From the NCBI RefSeq assembly GCF_017884005.1, contig NZ_QFAY01000003.1, forward strand, positions 7,381-71,380: 64,000 nucleotides of DNA, read 5' to 3'. Each line of letters opens with the position of its first letter. Position 1 is the first letter of the stretch. The notes under the pieces are model-generated. The model saw only the letters and a program-made list of their open reading frames with translations, was not told where the DNA came from and did no database searches. This document shows, piece after piece, positions 32,779 to 45,413 of this stretch. The translations under genes and the position numbers were made by a program. Source of the stretch: Streptococcus panodentis. GTDB lineage: Bacteria > Bacillota > Bacilli > Lactobacillales > Streptococcaceae.

Positions 32779-34686
32779 CTACACCCTCTCCGCCAATTCT
32801 TCCCACTCCTGCATGGCGGTTTCCTGGGCGGCGGTCAGGTCGTCCAGTTCAGCCTGTAGTTTGATTAGCTCACTGGCTTCATTCGTGGCCTGCATGCTTT
32901 GAGTCAGCTGGGCTATCTGCTGGTCCAGGTCTTCGATCTGGGCTTCCAGCTGCTCGATACGGCGGGCGATTTTGCGAGCCTCTTTCTGGTTTTCCTTTTG
33001 CTGCTGGTAGTCGCTGGCCGGGGCTGGAGCTGCTGCTTGGGCCGGCTGATGTTGCTCAGCCTCAGCCGCTGCCAAGGCTTCCTGCTCGGCCTTTTTCTCC
33101 AGATAGTAGTCATAGTCACCCAGATAGAGGGTGGAGCCGGTCTCGGACAGCTCGATGATCTGAGTAGCCACCCGGTTGATAAAGTAACGGTCGTGGCTGA
33201 CAAAGAGCAGGGTGCCGTCAAAGTCAATCAGGGCATTCTCCAAGACCTCCTTGCTGTCAATGTCCAAATGGTTGGTCGGCTCATCCAGAATGAGAAAGTT
33301 GTTGTTTTCCATAGACAGCTTGGCCAGGAGCAGACGCGCCCGCTCTCCACCCGACAGCATGCCGACGGACTTTTTGACATCGTCACCCGAGAAGAGAAAG
33401 GCGCCCAGCCGATTGCGAATCTCCACTTCCGGTGTCAGCTTGAAGTCGTTCCAGAGCTCGTCCAGGACCGTATTGTTCGGGGTCAGCTTGCTCTGGGTCT
33501 GGTCATAGTAGCCCAGCTCCACATTGGCTCCCAGCTGCTCCCTGCCTCTGATAAAGGGCACTTGGCCAATCAGAGACTTGACCAGAGTCGTTTTGCCAAT
33601 GCCGTTGGGGCCGACGATGGCCGTTGCACTGAGCTTGCGAAGATCCAGATTGACCGGTTCAGACAGGACCTGTCCCTCATAGCCAATGGCAGCATCTTCC
33701 AAGGTCAGAACGACATTGCCGGAGACCTTGGCCGACTGGAAGGTCATATTGGCCGAGCGGCCCCCGGTTTCCGGCTTGTCCAAGCGCTCCATCTTTTCCA
33801 GCTGCTTACGGCGGGATTGGGCCCGCTTGGTCGTCGAAGCCCGGACCAGATTGCGGCTGACAAAGTCTTCCAGCGCTGCGATTTCCTTCTGCTGCTTTTC
33901 ATAGTTCTTGGCCTCAGTCGCCAGCTTCTGCTCTTTTTGGACCACAAAGCTGGAGTAATTGCCCACATAGCGGTCCAGCGCATGCCGGGTCAGGTCCAGC
34001 GTAACGGTCGCCACCTTGTCCAGAAAGTAGCGGTCATGGCTGACGATGATCAGGGCGCCCCGGTAGTTGACCAGGTAATTTTCCAGCCAGGCGATGGTTT
34101 CGATGTCTAGGTGGTTGGTCGGCTCATCCAGCACCAGCAGCTCGGGCTTTTCCAAGAGCATCTTGGCCAGAGCCAGCCGGGTATTCTGCCCGCCCGACAG
34201 CTCGGATATTTTCATCCCCCACATGGTTTCGTCAAATTTGAAGCCATTGAGAATGGCCTTTATGTCCGCCTCATAGCTGAAGCCGCCCTTCTGGCGAAAA
34301 TCCTCGGACAGCTGGTCATACTGGCTCATCAGACTGTCCAGCTGGTCACCAGCCAACTCCCCCATCTGCAGCTCCATCTGCCGCAGCCGCTGCTCCTGCT
34401 GGCGCAGTTCCTCAAAGACCAGCAGCATCTCAGCATATATGGTATTTTCCGACTCAAAACGGCTGTCCTGAGCCAGATAGGACAGGGACAGGTCCCGTTT
34501 TTTATGAATCTGGCCGGAGCTGGGCTCTTCCTCGCCCACCAGCATCTTCAAAAGAGTGGACTTGCCGGCGCCGTTCTTTCCCACCAGAGCAATCCGGTCG
34601 CCCTCGTCCACCTGCAGGCTGATATTGTCAAAGAGCAGCTCCCCTGCAAAAGAGCGCTCAATCTTGCTTGCTTGTAAAATAATCAT
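32779..34686 (-). CDS. ABC-F ribosome-associated ATPase (Uup/YdiF type)
   Basis: 635 residues. Two ABC domains: Walker A GKNGAGKST with LSGGQNTRLALAK and LDEPTNHLDIET; then GPNGIGKTT with LSGGERARLLLAK and LDEPTNHLDIDS. Between them is the charged ABC-F linker (about residues 240-310, YEKQQKEIAALEDFV onward). No membrane domain. The C-terminal 100 residues form a Gln/Glu/Lys coiled coil as in Uup. ABC-F proteins act on the ribosome in elongation or stalled-complex handling; those giving antibiotic resistance have longer linkers, and this looks like a housekeeping member. The start was chosen at MIILQASKIERSF; the promoter lies so close that the mRNA would begin at this ATG. Confidence 0.9.
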   Translation of the reverse strand: MIILQASKIERSFAGELLFDNISLQVDEGDRIALVGKNGAGKSTLLKMLVGEEEPSSGQIHKKRDLSLSYLAQDSRFESENTIYAEMLLVFEELRQQEQRLRQMELQMGELAGDQLDSLMSQYDQLSEDFRQKGGFSYEADIKAILNGFKFDETMWGMKISELSGGQNTRLALAKMLLEKPELLVLDEPTNHLDIETIAWLENYLVNYRGALIIVSHDRYFLDKVATVTLDLTRHALDRYVGNYSSFVVQKEQKLATEAKNYEKQQKEIAALEDFVSRNLVRASTTKRAQSRRKQLEKMERLDKPETGGRSANMTFQSAKVSGNVVLTLEDAAIGYEGQVLSEPVNLDLRKLSATAIVGPNGIGKTTLVKSLIGQVPFIRGREQLGANVELGYYDQTQSKLTPNNTVLDELWNDFKLTPEVEIRNRLGAFLFSGDDVKKSVGMLSGGERARLLLAKLSMENNNFLILDEPTNHLDIDSKEVLENALIDFDGTLLFVSHDRYFINRVATQIIELSETGSTLYLGDYDYYLEKKAEQEALAAAEAEQHQPAQAAAPAPASDYQQQKENQKEARKIARRIEQLEAQIEDLDQQIAQLTQSMQATNEASELIKLQAELDDLTAAQETAMQEWEELAERV

Positions 34687-34692
34687 AAAACC

Positions 34693-34701
34693 ATTATAGC
34701 A
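34693..34701 (-). promoter_or_regulatory. Extended -10 promoter giving a leaderless ABC-F mRNA
   Basis: On the - strand TGCTATAAT is followed by six bases and the ATG at 34686. Normal spacing from the -10 puts the first transcribed base on the A of ATG. No ribosome site is present. Confidence 0.55.
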
Positions 34702-34732
34702 GATTTGACGGCCGGCTGCTATGCCTCCAGCT

Positions 34733-34763
34733 AAAAAGGCAGCCAAATCTGACTGCCTTTCTA
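34733..34763 (-). terminator. Terminator of the matrixin operon
   Basis: AAAGGCAG / CTGCCTTT with a 10-base loop, T-rich on both sides, just after the stop codon of the 121-residue protein. Confidence 0.7.
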
Positions 34764-34770
34764 TCTTTCT

Positions 34771-35136
34771 TTACATAAAACTATTGAGAATAGACTGATT
34801 TTGCTTAATGAGGTAAATTCCCAGCAAGATCAAAATCAGCAAAAGGACAAACTTAATGACGCCCTTGACCAGCCGAATCACAATCAGGATAATCATGGAA
34901 CCGACCAGCCACATAAAGGCTGAGTTATGGAAAAATCCCTGAACGGCTCGGATATTCTGTCCGAAAAAAGTCTGAATGGGAGCAGGCACATGATTTTCCC
35001 AGGCCGCTGTCACTCCCAGCTGATTGGCAATATCGTTGCCGCTTTTCCAGAGCCAAGCAAAGATACCTGAATTAAAGACAAATAGGAAAACCTGCTCAGG
35101 AAAGCGTCTGATGAAATAAAAAATAGCTTTTAACAT
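34771..35136 (-). CDS. Hypothetical membrane protein paired with a metalloprotease
   Basis: 121 residues. A hydrophobic N-terminal segment (VFLFVFNSGIFAWLW), a middle loop with an amphipathic stretch, and two adjoining C-terminal membrane helices (AFMWLVGSMIILIVIRLV, VIKFVLLLILILLGIYLI). No family is recognised. It starts 4 bases after the matrixin-like gene and shares its terminator, so the two work or are made together. It may anchor, help export or protect against the protease; this is a guess from context. Confidence 0.65.
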   Translation of the reverse strand: MLKAIFYFIRRFPEQVFLFVFNSGIFAWLWKSGNDIANQLGVTAAWENHVPAPIQTFFGQNIRAVQGFFHNSAFMWLVGSMIILIVIRLVKGVIKFVLLLILILLGIYLIKQNQSILNSFM

Positions 35137-35140
35137 AGGC

Positions 35141-35860
35141 TTACGTTTGATACAAGTCTTTTACAGCTTGGATATCTGCAGGCTGAATACTGTAGAATGA
35201 GCCAGCCGACTGCATCACTGAATCCTCCTCATTATGATCTAATCCAATCGCATGGCCCAGCTCATGCTCGGCCGTATTGACAATCCGCTCATAGGAATAA
35301 CCATAGCGATTATTCAGAAGGTAATAGCCATTGAGCCGGACGGTCACATTGGTAAAACGATTGGTCAGCAGATTGGTCTGTGATTCCGCTTCACCAGCAG
35401 CACTGACACTGCCGTCATTCATTTCGGTAGCAATAATATCCGCCTTGTCCTTATCGGTGACAATGTGAAAAGTAAAGGCGCCTGTCTGATTCCAAGAGCC
35501 AATGGCATCCTGATAGGCAGAACGGAAGGTCTCATTATCCGTATCAATATAAATGGCAGCCTCAGCCTGATCCCAGCGAGCCCCTGTTGTTGTATGCTCG
35601 TCTGTCAGCTGATCCGTCTGCGTCTCAACATTGGTATGAAGTCCTGTTGCAATGCCCTGATGGTCCAAAAACTGGCCCACTCGGACAACGGCTGTCTGAA
35701 CAGCCTGAGATAGACCGGCACTTCCGCTTTCCGTCGACGTCGTGAAATAAAAGATGCCGACAATGATGAGGAAACTGAGGGCAAAAGACCAGACCAGTCC
35801 CCAAAGCACGCGCCAAACCAGACGCAGCAGAAAACGAATGCTGTTAAAAATAAGTCTCAT
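35141..35860 (-). CDS. Matrixin-type (M10) secreted or membrane-tethered zinc protease
   Basis: 239 residues. The N-terminal membrane anchor or uncleaved signal is LVWSFALSFLIIVGIFYFTT (about residues 20-42). The C-terminal third carries HELGHAIGLDHN, the metzincin HExxHxxGxxH motif, followed by SVMQSAGSF with the Met-turn. A small propeptide-like region lies between. The active site should be outside the cell. Start ATG behind AAAGGAGG. The substrates are unknown; streptococcal proteins of this sort are poorly studied. Confidence 0.85.
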   Translation of the reverse strand: MRLIFNSIRFLLRLVWRVLWGLVWSFALSFLIIVGIFYFTTSTESGSAGLSQAVQTAVVRVGQFLDHQGIATGLHTNVETQTDQLTDEHTTTGARWDQAEAAIYIDTDNETFRSAYQDAIGSWNQTGAFTFHIVTDKDKADIIATEMNDGSVSAAGEAESQTNLLTNRFTNVTVRLNGYYLLNNRYGYSYERIVNTAEHELGHAIGLDHNEEDSVMQSAGSFYSIQPADIQAVKDLYQT

Positions 35861-36036
35861 AGCAACCTCCTTTACTAGATTGTAGAGAAGACTGATTATA
35901 CCGCTGCTTGCTTAAAGAAAACTGAAAAATCAGCCTTCTTTTTATTTATTACTATAAAAGAAAATGACTACAGATCTGCAACCATTTCTTTTCATTCTAA
36001 TGAATAATCTTTGCAAAGCCATTTTTGACTATAAAA

Positions 36037-36894
36037 TCAGGAACCTCTATCCAGACTGGCCCTGCCACTGCTGTAGTCCAGACGAATCCCCTTTTGCACA
36101 TTGGGAATAAAGACATTGAATTCCAGACTGCCGTCGCTGGATTTGGCCTCTAAATGTGACCCAACCGGTACTAAATCGGTTTCCCTAGCATAAATCAAGG
36201 TCACCCGGTAGCGGACCCGCTTGTTCTTGTCCAGAGCCTTACGGATTTTTGTCTCAAAGTAATTCTGACCAGTCGAGTCAGCTTCGTTGGCCTGGTTGGA
36301 CCAAGCCGTCTGCACAGCGATATTGGCCGGATTGCTGGTCGAGGCATCGAACCCTTTCAGACCGCCGGCCAGCGAATAGGCCAATAGATGGCCGCGGTCT
36401 ACGGCATGATTGTACTCACCGGGAAGATTTTTAAGCTGGTGCCAGCCGGCCGGGACCCAGGAAGTGCTGCCATTCCCCGTCTCTTCCCGCTTCTTATACT
36501 GCCGTGTGGACTTGGCCAGCAGGGCATTGGCTGCTGTCGGCACAGTTTGTCCCTGGACAATCTTGGTCTGATTGTCCGCATAGGGCACACTGGCCACGCT
36601 GGCATCTAAGTTTGTCTGATTGCCATTCACGACAAAGGCGCCGGCGCCGTTCCATTCGACGCTGCCTTTGAGCTGGGCTCGGACAGCATCTGTCAAAACG
36701 CTCTCAGACAGGGCCTGACTGGGAGTGCTTTCATCCTGCCCCTGCTGACGGACCGCCGTCTGTGAGGATGGTGAAGGCTGTTTTTCATTGCCCAAGTAAT
36801 AGCCGCCCAGAGCCAGGGCTAAAGCAAGCAGTAAACCAACCAGTCCCTGAAGGGAGCGGGCTGCTGTTTTTTGGCTTTTCTTTCTTCTTGTCAT
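36037..36894 (-). CDS. endA: DNA-entry nuclease EndA
   Basis: 285 residues. N-terminal membrane anchor ([18 protein letters not shown], residues 17-34), then a betabeta-alpha-metal DNA/RNA non-specific endonuclease domain. The catalytic [15 protein letters not shown] (DRGH, His general base near residue 163) is followed by the metal Asn region [14 protein letters not shown]. In pneumococcus EndA degrades one strand during DNA uptake and digests neutrophil DNA nets. The order murA-epuA-endA is the same as there. Confidence 0.95.
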   Translation of the reverse strand: MTRRKKSQKTAARSLQGLVGLLLALALALGGYYLGNEKQPSPSSQTAVRQQGQDESTPSQALSESVLTDAVRAQLKGSVEWNGAGAFVVNGNQTNLDASVASVPYADNQTKIVQGQTVPTAANALLAKSTRQYKKREETGNGSTSWVPAGWHQLKNLPGEYNHAVDRGHLLAYSLAGGLKGFDASTSNPANIAVQTAWSNQANEADSTGQNYFETKIRKALDKNKRVRYRVTLIYARETDLVPVGSHLEAKSSDGSLEFNVFIPNVQKGIRLDYSSGRASLDRGS

Positions 36895-36993
36895 GATTTC
36901 CTTATGATACTCAAACTGTGTCGAAATGCGATGGGACGGACTCCCACTCTCTCCTTAGGCCGGCGAAGCAGTCAGCTATCCAGCTGCAAAAGC

Positions 36994-37176
36994 TCACTCT
37001 CCGGTAAACTTCCTGAGTATCTCCTGCCAGGTATCGGCTGACAGGATGGAGCCCTTGCCGCTGCCAATCACCCCGTAGCCAATCATCAGGCCGACTGCAA
37101 AGATGACAGCTGCCAGCAGCAGGACCAGCAGGACAATGCCTATCTGCCTGCCCAAGTATTTTACATTCTCACTCAT
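36994..37176 (-). CDS. epuA: EpuA, small membrane protein upstream of endA
   Basis: 60 residues with one membrane helix ([27 protein letters not shown]) and a short outer tail. The size, hydrophobic pattern and position between murA and endA identify EpuA. Related proteins are annotated as small RNA polymerase-associated (RpoB-neighbour, DUF-type) proteins, but the function is unproven. It overlaps the end of murA by 8 bases. Confidence 0.85.
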   Translation of the reverse strand: MSENVKYLGRQIGIVLLVLLLAAVIFAVGLMIGYGVIGSGKGSILSADTWQEILRKFTGE

Positions 37177-38449
37177 CGTCCTCTTCCTTTACGCGTTTTA
37201 CCTTGGCTCCCAAGGCGGCCAATTTTTCATGGAATTGATAATAACCGCGGTCCAAATGAACCAGCTTGCTGACCTTGGTTTCTCCCTCAGCCACCAATCC
37301 CATGAGAATCAGGGTTGCGCTGGCCCGCAGGTCTGTCGACATGACTTCGGCTCCCTGCAGGCTGCCGCCGCCCCAAATCCGGGCCGTGTCCCGCATAATA
37401 TCGGAATGCAGGCCCATACGGCGCATTTCTTCCAAATGCTGGAAACGGTTTTCAAAGACAGTCTCAACCATGGTAGATTCACCCTTGGCCATGGCCATCA
37501 GCGCTGTAAACTGCGCCTGCATATCGGTCGGAAAGCCTGGATAAGGGAGGGTTTTGACCGAAACCGGTCTGAGCTTAGACACGTCAGAGCGAATCCGGAT
37601 GCCGGCATCTTCCTCCCTTACTTCCACCCCCATCTCCTGCATCTTGGACAGCAGCGGGCGGTTGTGCTCCCAGATGGCATCCTCGATCAGCAAGTCGCCG
37701 CCGGTCATGGCAGCTGCCACCATAAAGGTCCCGGCTTCGATACGGTCCTGCACCACATTGTGCTCCGTTCCCCGCAGCTTCTCCACTCCAAGGATGGTCA
37801 AGGTTTCCGTCCCGGCTCCTCTGACCTTGGCTCCCATTTTGTTCAGGAGCAGAGCCAGATCGACGATTTCAGGCTCCCGGGCAGCATTTTCAATGACCGT
37901 TGTGCCAGCAGCCAAGGTGGCTGCCATCATGATATTCTGGGTTGCACCGACGCTGGGGAAGTCCATGTAAATATGTGCCCCTTTGAGCCGCTCTGCCTTA
38001 GCTTCGATATAGCCGGCAGTCTGGGTAATCTCAGCTCCCATGGCCTCCAAACCTTTCAAATGCAGGTCAATCGGCCGGCTGCCAATCGTGCAGCCTCCCG
38101 GCATGGATACTTTAGCATGACCGTTGCGGGCCAAAACAGGTCCCAGAACCACGATAGAAGCCCGCATTTTGCTGACATATTTATAGGGGGCTTCTTCGGT
38201 CAGAGGCTGCGTGGCATCGACCACTACTGTATTGGCTGCTTGGTCAAAGTCCACCTGCGTATTGAGTCCACGCACCACATTGTTCATGGTAAAGACATCC
38301 GACAGGACCGGAACATTGCTTAAAACGGTCTTTCCTTCACTGGCCAAGACAGTGGCTGCCAGCAAGGGGAGGACGGCATTCTTTGCCCCCTCAATCTGAA
38401 CTGTTCCGACCAGACGATTGTCCCCGCCTTGAATAATAATTTTTTCCAT
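37169..38449 (-). CDS. murA: UDP-GlcNAc 1-carboxyvinyltransferase MurA
   Basis: 426 residues, two-domain EPSP-synthase fold. [13 protein letters not shown] holds the UDP-GlcNAc Lys (about residue 22). [15 protein letters not shown] holds the catalytic Cys that fosfomycin alkylates, so the enzyme should be fosfomycin sensitive in principle. It adds enolpyruvate from PEP to UDP-GlcNAc, the first committed step of peptidoglycan. Start ATG behind AAGGAAT. One of the two MurA copies usual in streptococci, given its place beside the ATP synthase and endA. Confidence 0.96.
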   Translation of the reverse strand: MEKIIIQGGDNRLVGTVQIEGAKNAVLPLLAATVLASEGKTVLSNVPVLSDVFTMNNVVRGLNTQVDFDQAANTVVVDATQPLTEEAPYKYVSKMRASIVVLGPVLARNGHAKVSMPGGCTIGSRPIDLHLKGLEAMGAEITQTAGYIEAKAERLKGAHIYMDFPSVGATQNIMMAATLAAGTTVIENAAREPEIVDLALLLNKMGAKVRGAGTETLTILGVEKLRGTEHNVVQDRIEAGTFMVAAAMTGGDLLIEDAIWEHNRPLLSKMQEMGVEVREEDAGIRIRSDVSKLRPVSVKTLPYPGFPTDMQAQFTALMAMAKGESTMVETVFENRFQHLEEMRRMGLHSDIMRDTARIWGGGSLQGAEVMSTDLRASATLILMGLVAEGETKVSKLVHLDRGYYQFHEKLAALGAKVKRVKEEDDE

Positions 38450-38516
38450 ACCGATTCCTTACACTAAATTTTTAAAATCATCCATACTATCATACCATAA
38501 AATCGAAAATATGGCC

Positions 38517-38747
38517 TTATAAACCGCCATTGAAAATCGAACGGCTCATATCATAAATGCCGATAAAGAAGTGACTGACCAGATAACCCAGGGCAATGCT
38601 GAGCAGCAGGATCAGAAAGCGAATTTTGATGGCATTATCCGCATTGACCTTTAGAAATCGTTCCCAGTCAACCACGGTTGACAGCAGATGAAAAGCAAAA
38701 AAGATGAAGAGCAGATGACTGCCTAATTGAAATATAATTTCTATCAT
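38517..38747 (-). CDS. DUF1146 small membrane protein
   Basis: 76 residues from MIEIIFQLGSHLLFIFFAFHLLS, with two membrane helices (second: IRFLILLLSIALGYLVSHFF). The WERFLKV stretch between them is typical of DUF1146 (YwzB). The ATG at 38747 was chosen to match family length; the ribosome site is weak. It lies between atpC and murA, as in many Firmicutes. Function unknown. Confidence 0.8.
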   Translation of the reverse strand: MIEIIFQLGSHLLFIFFAFHLLSTVVDWERFLKVNADNAIKIRFLILLLSIALGYLVSHFFIGIYDMSRSIFNGGL

Positions 38748-38807
38748 AGTTTTTATTATACCACAAGACCGAAGCTGAGGTCTCTCAGAAAAATCGTCCG
38801 CTTCATC

Positions 38808-38840
38808 AAAAAATGAGAACGGATGTCCCGCTCTCATTTT
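38808..38840 (-). terminator. Terminator of the ATP synthase operon
   Basis: AAAATGAGAGCGG / CCGTTCTCATTTTTT read on the - strand, 5-base loop, right after atpC. Confidence 0.85.
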
Positions 38841-38842
38841 GA

Positions 38843-39262
38843 TTATATTCTTGTCCCGACATTGATGCGGTTGATGGCCCGCTGCAAGGCAATCTTGGCC
38901 CGGCGTTCCTGATCGATCAGATGCTTGTCATGTGCTTCTTCGATTTCACGCTCAGCACGGAGTTTGGCCCTTTCCGCACGGCTGATGTCAATATCCCGCT
39001 CGCGCTCAGCCGAATCGGCCACGATGGTAATGACATTATCGGCGATTTCAATGATGCCGCCGTTGACAGCAATCCAGTCGATGTGCTTGTCGTCATCTAC
39101 CCGGCGTACCTTGACCTGATCCACTTCTAAAACAGCAATGGTATTGATGTGGCGGGGCAGAATCCCCAGCTCACCGTCAATGGTCTTTACGGAAACAAAT
39201 GCAGCATGGTGGTCATAAATCAGACCGTCCGGCGTCACGATTTGTACTGTCATTTGAGCCAT
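38843..39262 (-). CDS. atpC: ATP synthase epsilon subunit
   Basis: 139 residues. N-terminal beta-sandwich ([34 protein letters not shown]) and C-terminal helical hairpin ([26 protein letters not shown]). It is part of the rotor stalk and inhibits hydrolysis. Last gene of the operon, 10 bases after atpD. Confidence 0.96.
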   Translation of the reverse strand: MAQMTVQIVTPDGLIYDHHAAFVSVKTIDGELGILPRHINTIAVLEVDQVKVRRVDDDKHIDWIAVNGGIIEIADNVITIVADSAERERDIDISRAERAKLRAEREIEEAHDKHLIDQERRAKIALQRAINRINVGTRI

Positions 39263-39272
39263 GATTCACCTC

Positions 39273-40700
<1,428 letters not shown>

Positions 40701-40716
40701 CTAATTGATTTGCGGC

Positions 40717-41598
40717 CTATTCCAGGGCACTTGCACCCCCCACAATTTCAGTAATTTCCTGGGTAATCGCTGCCTGTCTGGCACGATTGTACTGAATGGT
40801 CAAATCACTGATGACCTTCTTGGCATTGTCCGTCGCGGTCTGCATGGCCGTCATGCCGGCCGCGTTTTCAGCTGTCTTGGCATCGATAATCGCTCCGTAA
40901 ATCATGCTCTCAGCAAACTGAGGCAGGAGCTGATCCAAGATGGCTTCCCGGCTGGATTCCAATTCCAGATTTAAGATATAATCCTCATCTGCTTCATTGG
41001 GATCCAGATCAATGATGGGCAGCATCTGCTCGACCCGCATCTGGCTGGTCAGGCTGTTGACATGGTGGTTGTAGCAGACATAGAGCTCATCAAAGAGCTC
41101 ATTCTCATACATTTCAATAGCCTTGTTGATGATTTTGCGGACTTCATCGAAACTCGGCTGGTCGGCCAAGCCCCGCAGTTCATAGACTGGCTGAACGCCG
41201 CGGGCCCGGAAAAAATCCGCCCCGACACCGCCGATACAGATGACCTCAAAGTCCTTGCCGTCCGGGTGATACTCTGCTTTCAGCTCCAAAAGAGCTTTGA
41301 GAATGGTGGCATTATAGCCGCCGACCAGACCGCGGTCTGAGGTGATGACGATATAGCCTGATTTTTTGACCGGCCGGCTGATCAGCATCGGGTGATGCTT
41401 GACATTCTCATTTTCATGCCCATGCAGCAGATCCGTCAGAAGCTTCCGAACTTTTTGGGCATAGATTTGAAAGTTCTTGGCTGCTTCTTCAGATTTTCCC
41501 AGCTTAGCCGCTGATACCATCTGCATGGCATTGGTGATTTGACTGGTGTTTTTTGTGGATGCAATCTTATTTTTAATATCATTTAATGAAACTGCCAT
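40717..41598 (-). CDS. atpG: ATP synthase gamma subunit
   Basis: 293 residues. N- and C-terminal coiled-coil helices ([54 protein letters not shown]) form the rotor shaft, and [17 protein letters not shown] is the conserved central block. Start ATG with AGAGGTGG. Lies between atpA and atpD. Confidence 0.97.
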   Translation of the reverse strand: MAVSLNDIKNKIASTKNTSQITNAMQMVSAAKLGKSEEAAKNFQIYAQKVRKLLTDLLHGHENENVKHHPMLISRPVKKSGYIVITSDRGLVGGYNATILKALLELKAEYHPDGKDFEVICIGGVGADFFRARGVQPVYELRGLADQPSFDEVRKIINKAIEMYENELFDELYVCYNHHVNSLTSQMRVEQMLPIIDLDPNEADEDYILNLELESSREAILDQLLPQFAESMIYGAIIDAKTAENAAGMTAMQTATDNAKKVISDLTIQYNRARQAAITQEITEIVGGASALE

Positions 41599-41613
41599 CT
41601 GCCACCTCTATTC

Positions 41614-43122
<1,509 letters not shown>

Positions 43123-43134
43123 TCACACCACTTT

Positions 43135-43671
43135 CTATTTCAAATTTTCTTTTATGACTTGTAGTTGACTTCTGATGCTGGCATCAATCATCTTGTTGTC
43201 CGCAGAGATGACAAAGCCGCCAATCAGGCTGCTGTCCAGCTCCTGCCGAATCGAGCGGACCTTGAGGCCCATTTTCTGCTCAATCATCGGGCGGAGCTTT
43301 GCCTTCTGGCTGTCCGTCAGGGGCTGAACAGACTTGACCGTTACTTCAAAGACATGGCTGATTTTCTCAATCCGCTGCTGCACTTCCAGCAGGATAGCAT
43401 AGAAGAGGCCTTCCCGATGATTGAGAATGACCACCTCGATCAGATTGTCAATCAGCTCGGAGCCAGACTTCTGAAAAAGCCGCAGGCTCTTTTCTTTCTC
43501 GCTGCTGTCAACTCCGATATGTGCTAAAAAGTCAGCAAGGCCTGTCTCTTCGAAAACAGCCTTTATCTGACTCAATTTCTCAAAAACATCTTCTTGCTGA
43601 CCCTTTTCAAAGACGACCTGAACAAAAGGCAAGGCATATTTTTCAACCAGTGCATACTGCTTTTTGTCCAT
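43135..43671 (-). CDS. atpH: ATP synthase delta subunit
   Basis: 178 residues, OSCP/delta family. N-terminal helical bundle (KYALPFVQVVFEKGQQEDVFEKLSQI) and C-terminal DSSLIGGFVISADNKMIDASIRSQL with the conserved GG. It links F1 to the b stator. The ATG overlaps the atpF stop by one base. Confidence 0.95.
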   Translation of the reverse strand: MDKKQYALVEKYALPFVQVVFEKGQQEDVFEKLSQIKAVFEETGLADFLAHIGVDSSEKEKSLRLFQKSGSELIDNLIEVVILNHREGLFYAILLEVQQRIEKISHVFEVTVKSVQPLTDSQKAKLRPMIEQKMGLKVRSIRQELDSSLIGGFVISADNKMIDASIRSQLQVIKENLK

Positions 43672-44165
43672 TAGGCATCTCCTAACTGTTCGATATAGCG
43701 GTCAATCAGTTCGCTCTGAGCTTCTTTGTCCAATTCCTGGCTCAAAATCTTGCCGGCCAGACTGACGGTTAAGTCAGCCACATCGCCCTTAATGCTCTGA
43801 AGAGCGTCAGCCTTGCTCTGTGCAATCTCCTGATTGGCCTTTTCTTTCAGGCGTCCCGCTTCTGCTGCTGCATCTGCCAAAATCCCGGCCTTGTTTTTCT
43901 CAGCTGTTTCTTTGGCTGTTTCGATGATGGAAGCGGCTTCCGCCCGGCTGCCTGCCAGCGCTTCTTCCCTTTCCTGAGCCAGCTTCTCCGCCTTCTTGCG
44001 GGCAGTTTCCGCACCGTCAATATCATCGGCAATCTTCTGGGCCCTCTGGTCCAGCATACTGGTGATATTGCCCCAGGCAAACTTCTTGATGAGAACAATC
44101 AAAAGAAGAAAGGAACCGGCAACAAGGATGAAATTTCCAAGCACTTCACCTAATGTAATATTCAT
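43671..44165 (-). CDS. atpF: ATP synthase b subunit
   Basis: 164 residues. One N-terminal membrane helix ([22 protein letters not shown]) and a long Ala/Glu/Lys coiled coil, the peripheral stalk. Normal length and position. Confidence 0.96.
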   Translation of the reverse strand: MNITLGEVLGNFILVAGSFLLLIVLIKKFAWGNITSMLDQRAQKIADDIDGAETARKKAEKLAQEREEALAGSRAEAASIIETAKETAEKNKAGILADAAAEAGRLKEKANQEIAQSKADALQSIKGDVADLTVSLAGKILSQELDKEAQSELIDRYIEQLGDA

Positions 44166-44182
44166 TCTATTTTCTTCCCTTT

Positions 44183-44896
44183 CTATTCTTCGCCGTTAAT
44201 CTTCTTTCCCAGATACATGGAGGTCAGCATGGTAAATACATAGGCCTGAATGCATGAAATAAAGATTGAGAAGGCAGTCCATACCATATTCATGACAAAA
44301 GCCAGCGGATAAGTAAAGATAGCTTGCTGGGACAGAGTGACCAGCATGCCAGCCAGCACTTCCCCGGCAAAGATATTTCCGTAGAGCCGCAGAGCCAAAG
44401 AGGCCAAATTGGTAAATTCTTCCAGAATATTCATGGGAGTCATGATGCCCGGAGTGATAAAGCCTTTCAGATAGCCCTTAATGCCGCGGCGTCGGATCCC
44501 TTCCACATGGCAAATCAGCGTAATCATCACTGCAAAGCCCAAGTCATAGGCCAGATTGGCAGTCGGCGATGTCCACAGATTGAAGCCATTGGTCGTCTGT
44601 AATTTGACCATCAGGCCCAGATTATTAGCCACCAGCACAAACAGAAATAAGGAGAATAAAAAGAGTGAATAATTCTTCATATAATGCTGGCCGATATTGC
44701 CCTTGGTGAAATCAATGACAAAATCATAGAGATACTCAAGCGCATTCTGCTTTCCTGTCGGTTTGAGCTTCATTTTGCGGCTGGCCCAGTAAACCAGGGC
44801 AAAAACAAGCAGCACCGTCAGCAAAGACATGGCAAGCAGGGTCAAATCAAAGGTTACAGGACCTAGATGAATCGTTGGATTTTTACTCTCTTCCAA
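44183..44896 (-). CDS. atpB: ATP synthase a subunit
   Basis: 237 residues, five to six membrane helices. [19 protein letters not shown] carries the essential proton-channel Arg, and [19 protein letters not shown] is the last helix. The start is TTG (44896), with AAAGGAGGTG eight bases upstream and no ATG nearby. Confidence 0.95.
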   Translation of the reverse strand: MEESKNPTIHLGPVTFDLTLLAMSLLTVLLVFALVYWASRKMKLKPTGKQNALEYLYDFVIDFTKGNIGQHYMKNYSLFLFSLFLFVLVANNLGLMVKLQTTNGFNLWTSPTANLAYDLGFAVMITLICHVEGIRRRGIKGYLKGFITPGIMTPMNILEEFTNLASLALRLYGNIFAGEVLAGMLVTLSQQAIFTYPLAFVMNMVWTAFSIFISCIQAYVFTMLTSMYLGKKINGEE

Positions 44897-44995
44897 ATAA
44901 ACGACACCTCCTTTTATTTCTGAAGCCAGGTACAGTCCGTCTTCGCATCTGCTGAAGATGCTGGTGCGTACCTCGCTTCACACATCAGTATCTGA

Positions 44996-45196
44996 TTATT
45001 TGATAAAGAAGGCCATTGCCAGCGTTACAAAGAAAGTACCTTCAATAAAGGCAATCCCCAAGATTAAAAGACTTCTCAGCTGACCGATGATTTCCGGCTG
45101 GCGGGAAGCAGCTTTGAACAAATTACTCATCAGCAGACCTTCAGCAATGGAAACACCAAAGCAGGCAAAACAAAGTCCCAAAAATGATAAATTCAT
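44996..45196 (-). CDS. atpE: ATP synthase c subunit (proteolipid)
   Basis: 66 residues, a two-helix hairpin. The first helix is [21 protein letters not shown]; the proton-binding Glu is in the second helix ([22 protein letters not shown]). First gene of the operon, as usual in streptococci. Start ATG behind AAGGAG. Confidence 0.95.
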   Translation of the reverse strand: MNLSFLGLCFACFGVSIAEGLLMSNLFKAASRQPEIIGQLRSLLILGIAFIEGTFFVTLAMAFFIK

Positions 45197-45233
45197 GATG
45201 AATTCTCCTTTATGTTTTAAAATTTACTTACTT

Positions 45234-45290
45234 AGTTTAGTCCTAAAAAGACCATTTGTCAAATGTTTTTAGACAATGTAAGCGATTTTA
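45234..45290 (-). promoter_or_regulatory. ATP synthase promoter with upstream cre-like site
   Basis: On the - strand TTGACA (45257-45262), 17 bases, TAAACT (45234-45239), upstream of atpE. ATGTAAGCGATTTTA (45276-45290) matches the CcpA consensus WTGNAANCGNWNNCW except one base and lies upstream of the -35, a position that fits activation better than repression. Confidence 0.55.
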
Positions 45291-45375
45291 TTTCGACTTT
45301 TCCTTCAGGAAAAAAAGAGATGCCGCTGACCTTTCCTGACTAAAAACAAAAAAGTATAAACAGAGCAGCAAAAGC

Positions 45376-45403
45376 AGGAGGACCAGCTCAGCCCAGTCCT
45401 CCT
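45376..45403. terminator. Terminator of the glycogen operon
   Basis: AGGAGGAC / GTCCTCCT perfect 8-bp stem (45376-45383, 45396-45403), 12-base loop, 10 bases after the glgP stop; the following - strand sequence is moderately T-rich. Confidence 0.6.
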
Positions 45404-45413
45404 CTTAGTCCTT

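Noticed and set aside
32899..34110. 403-codon + strand frame opposite the ABC-F gene
   Set aside because: Antisense shadow; the - strand frame has two complete ABC domains.
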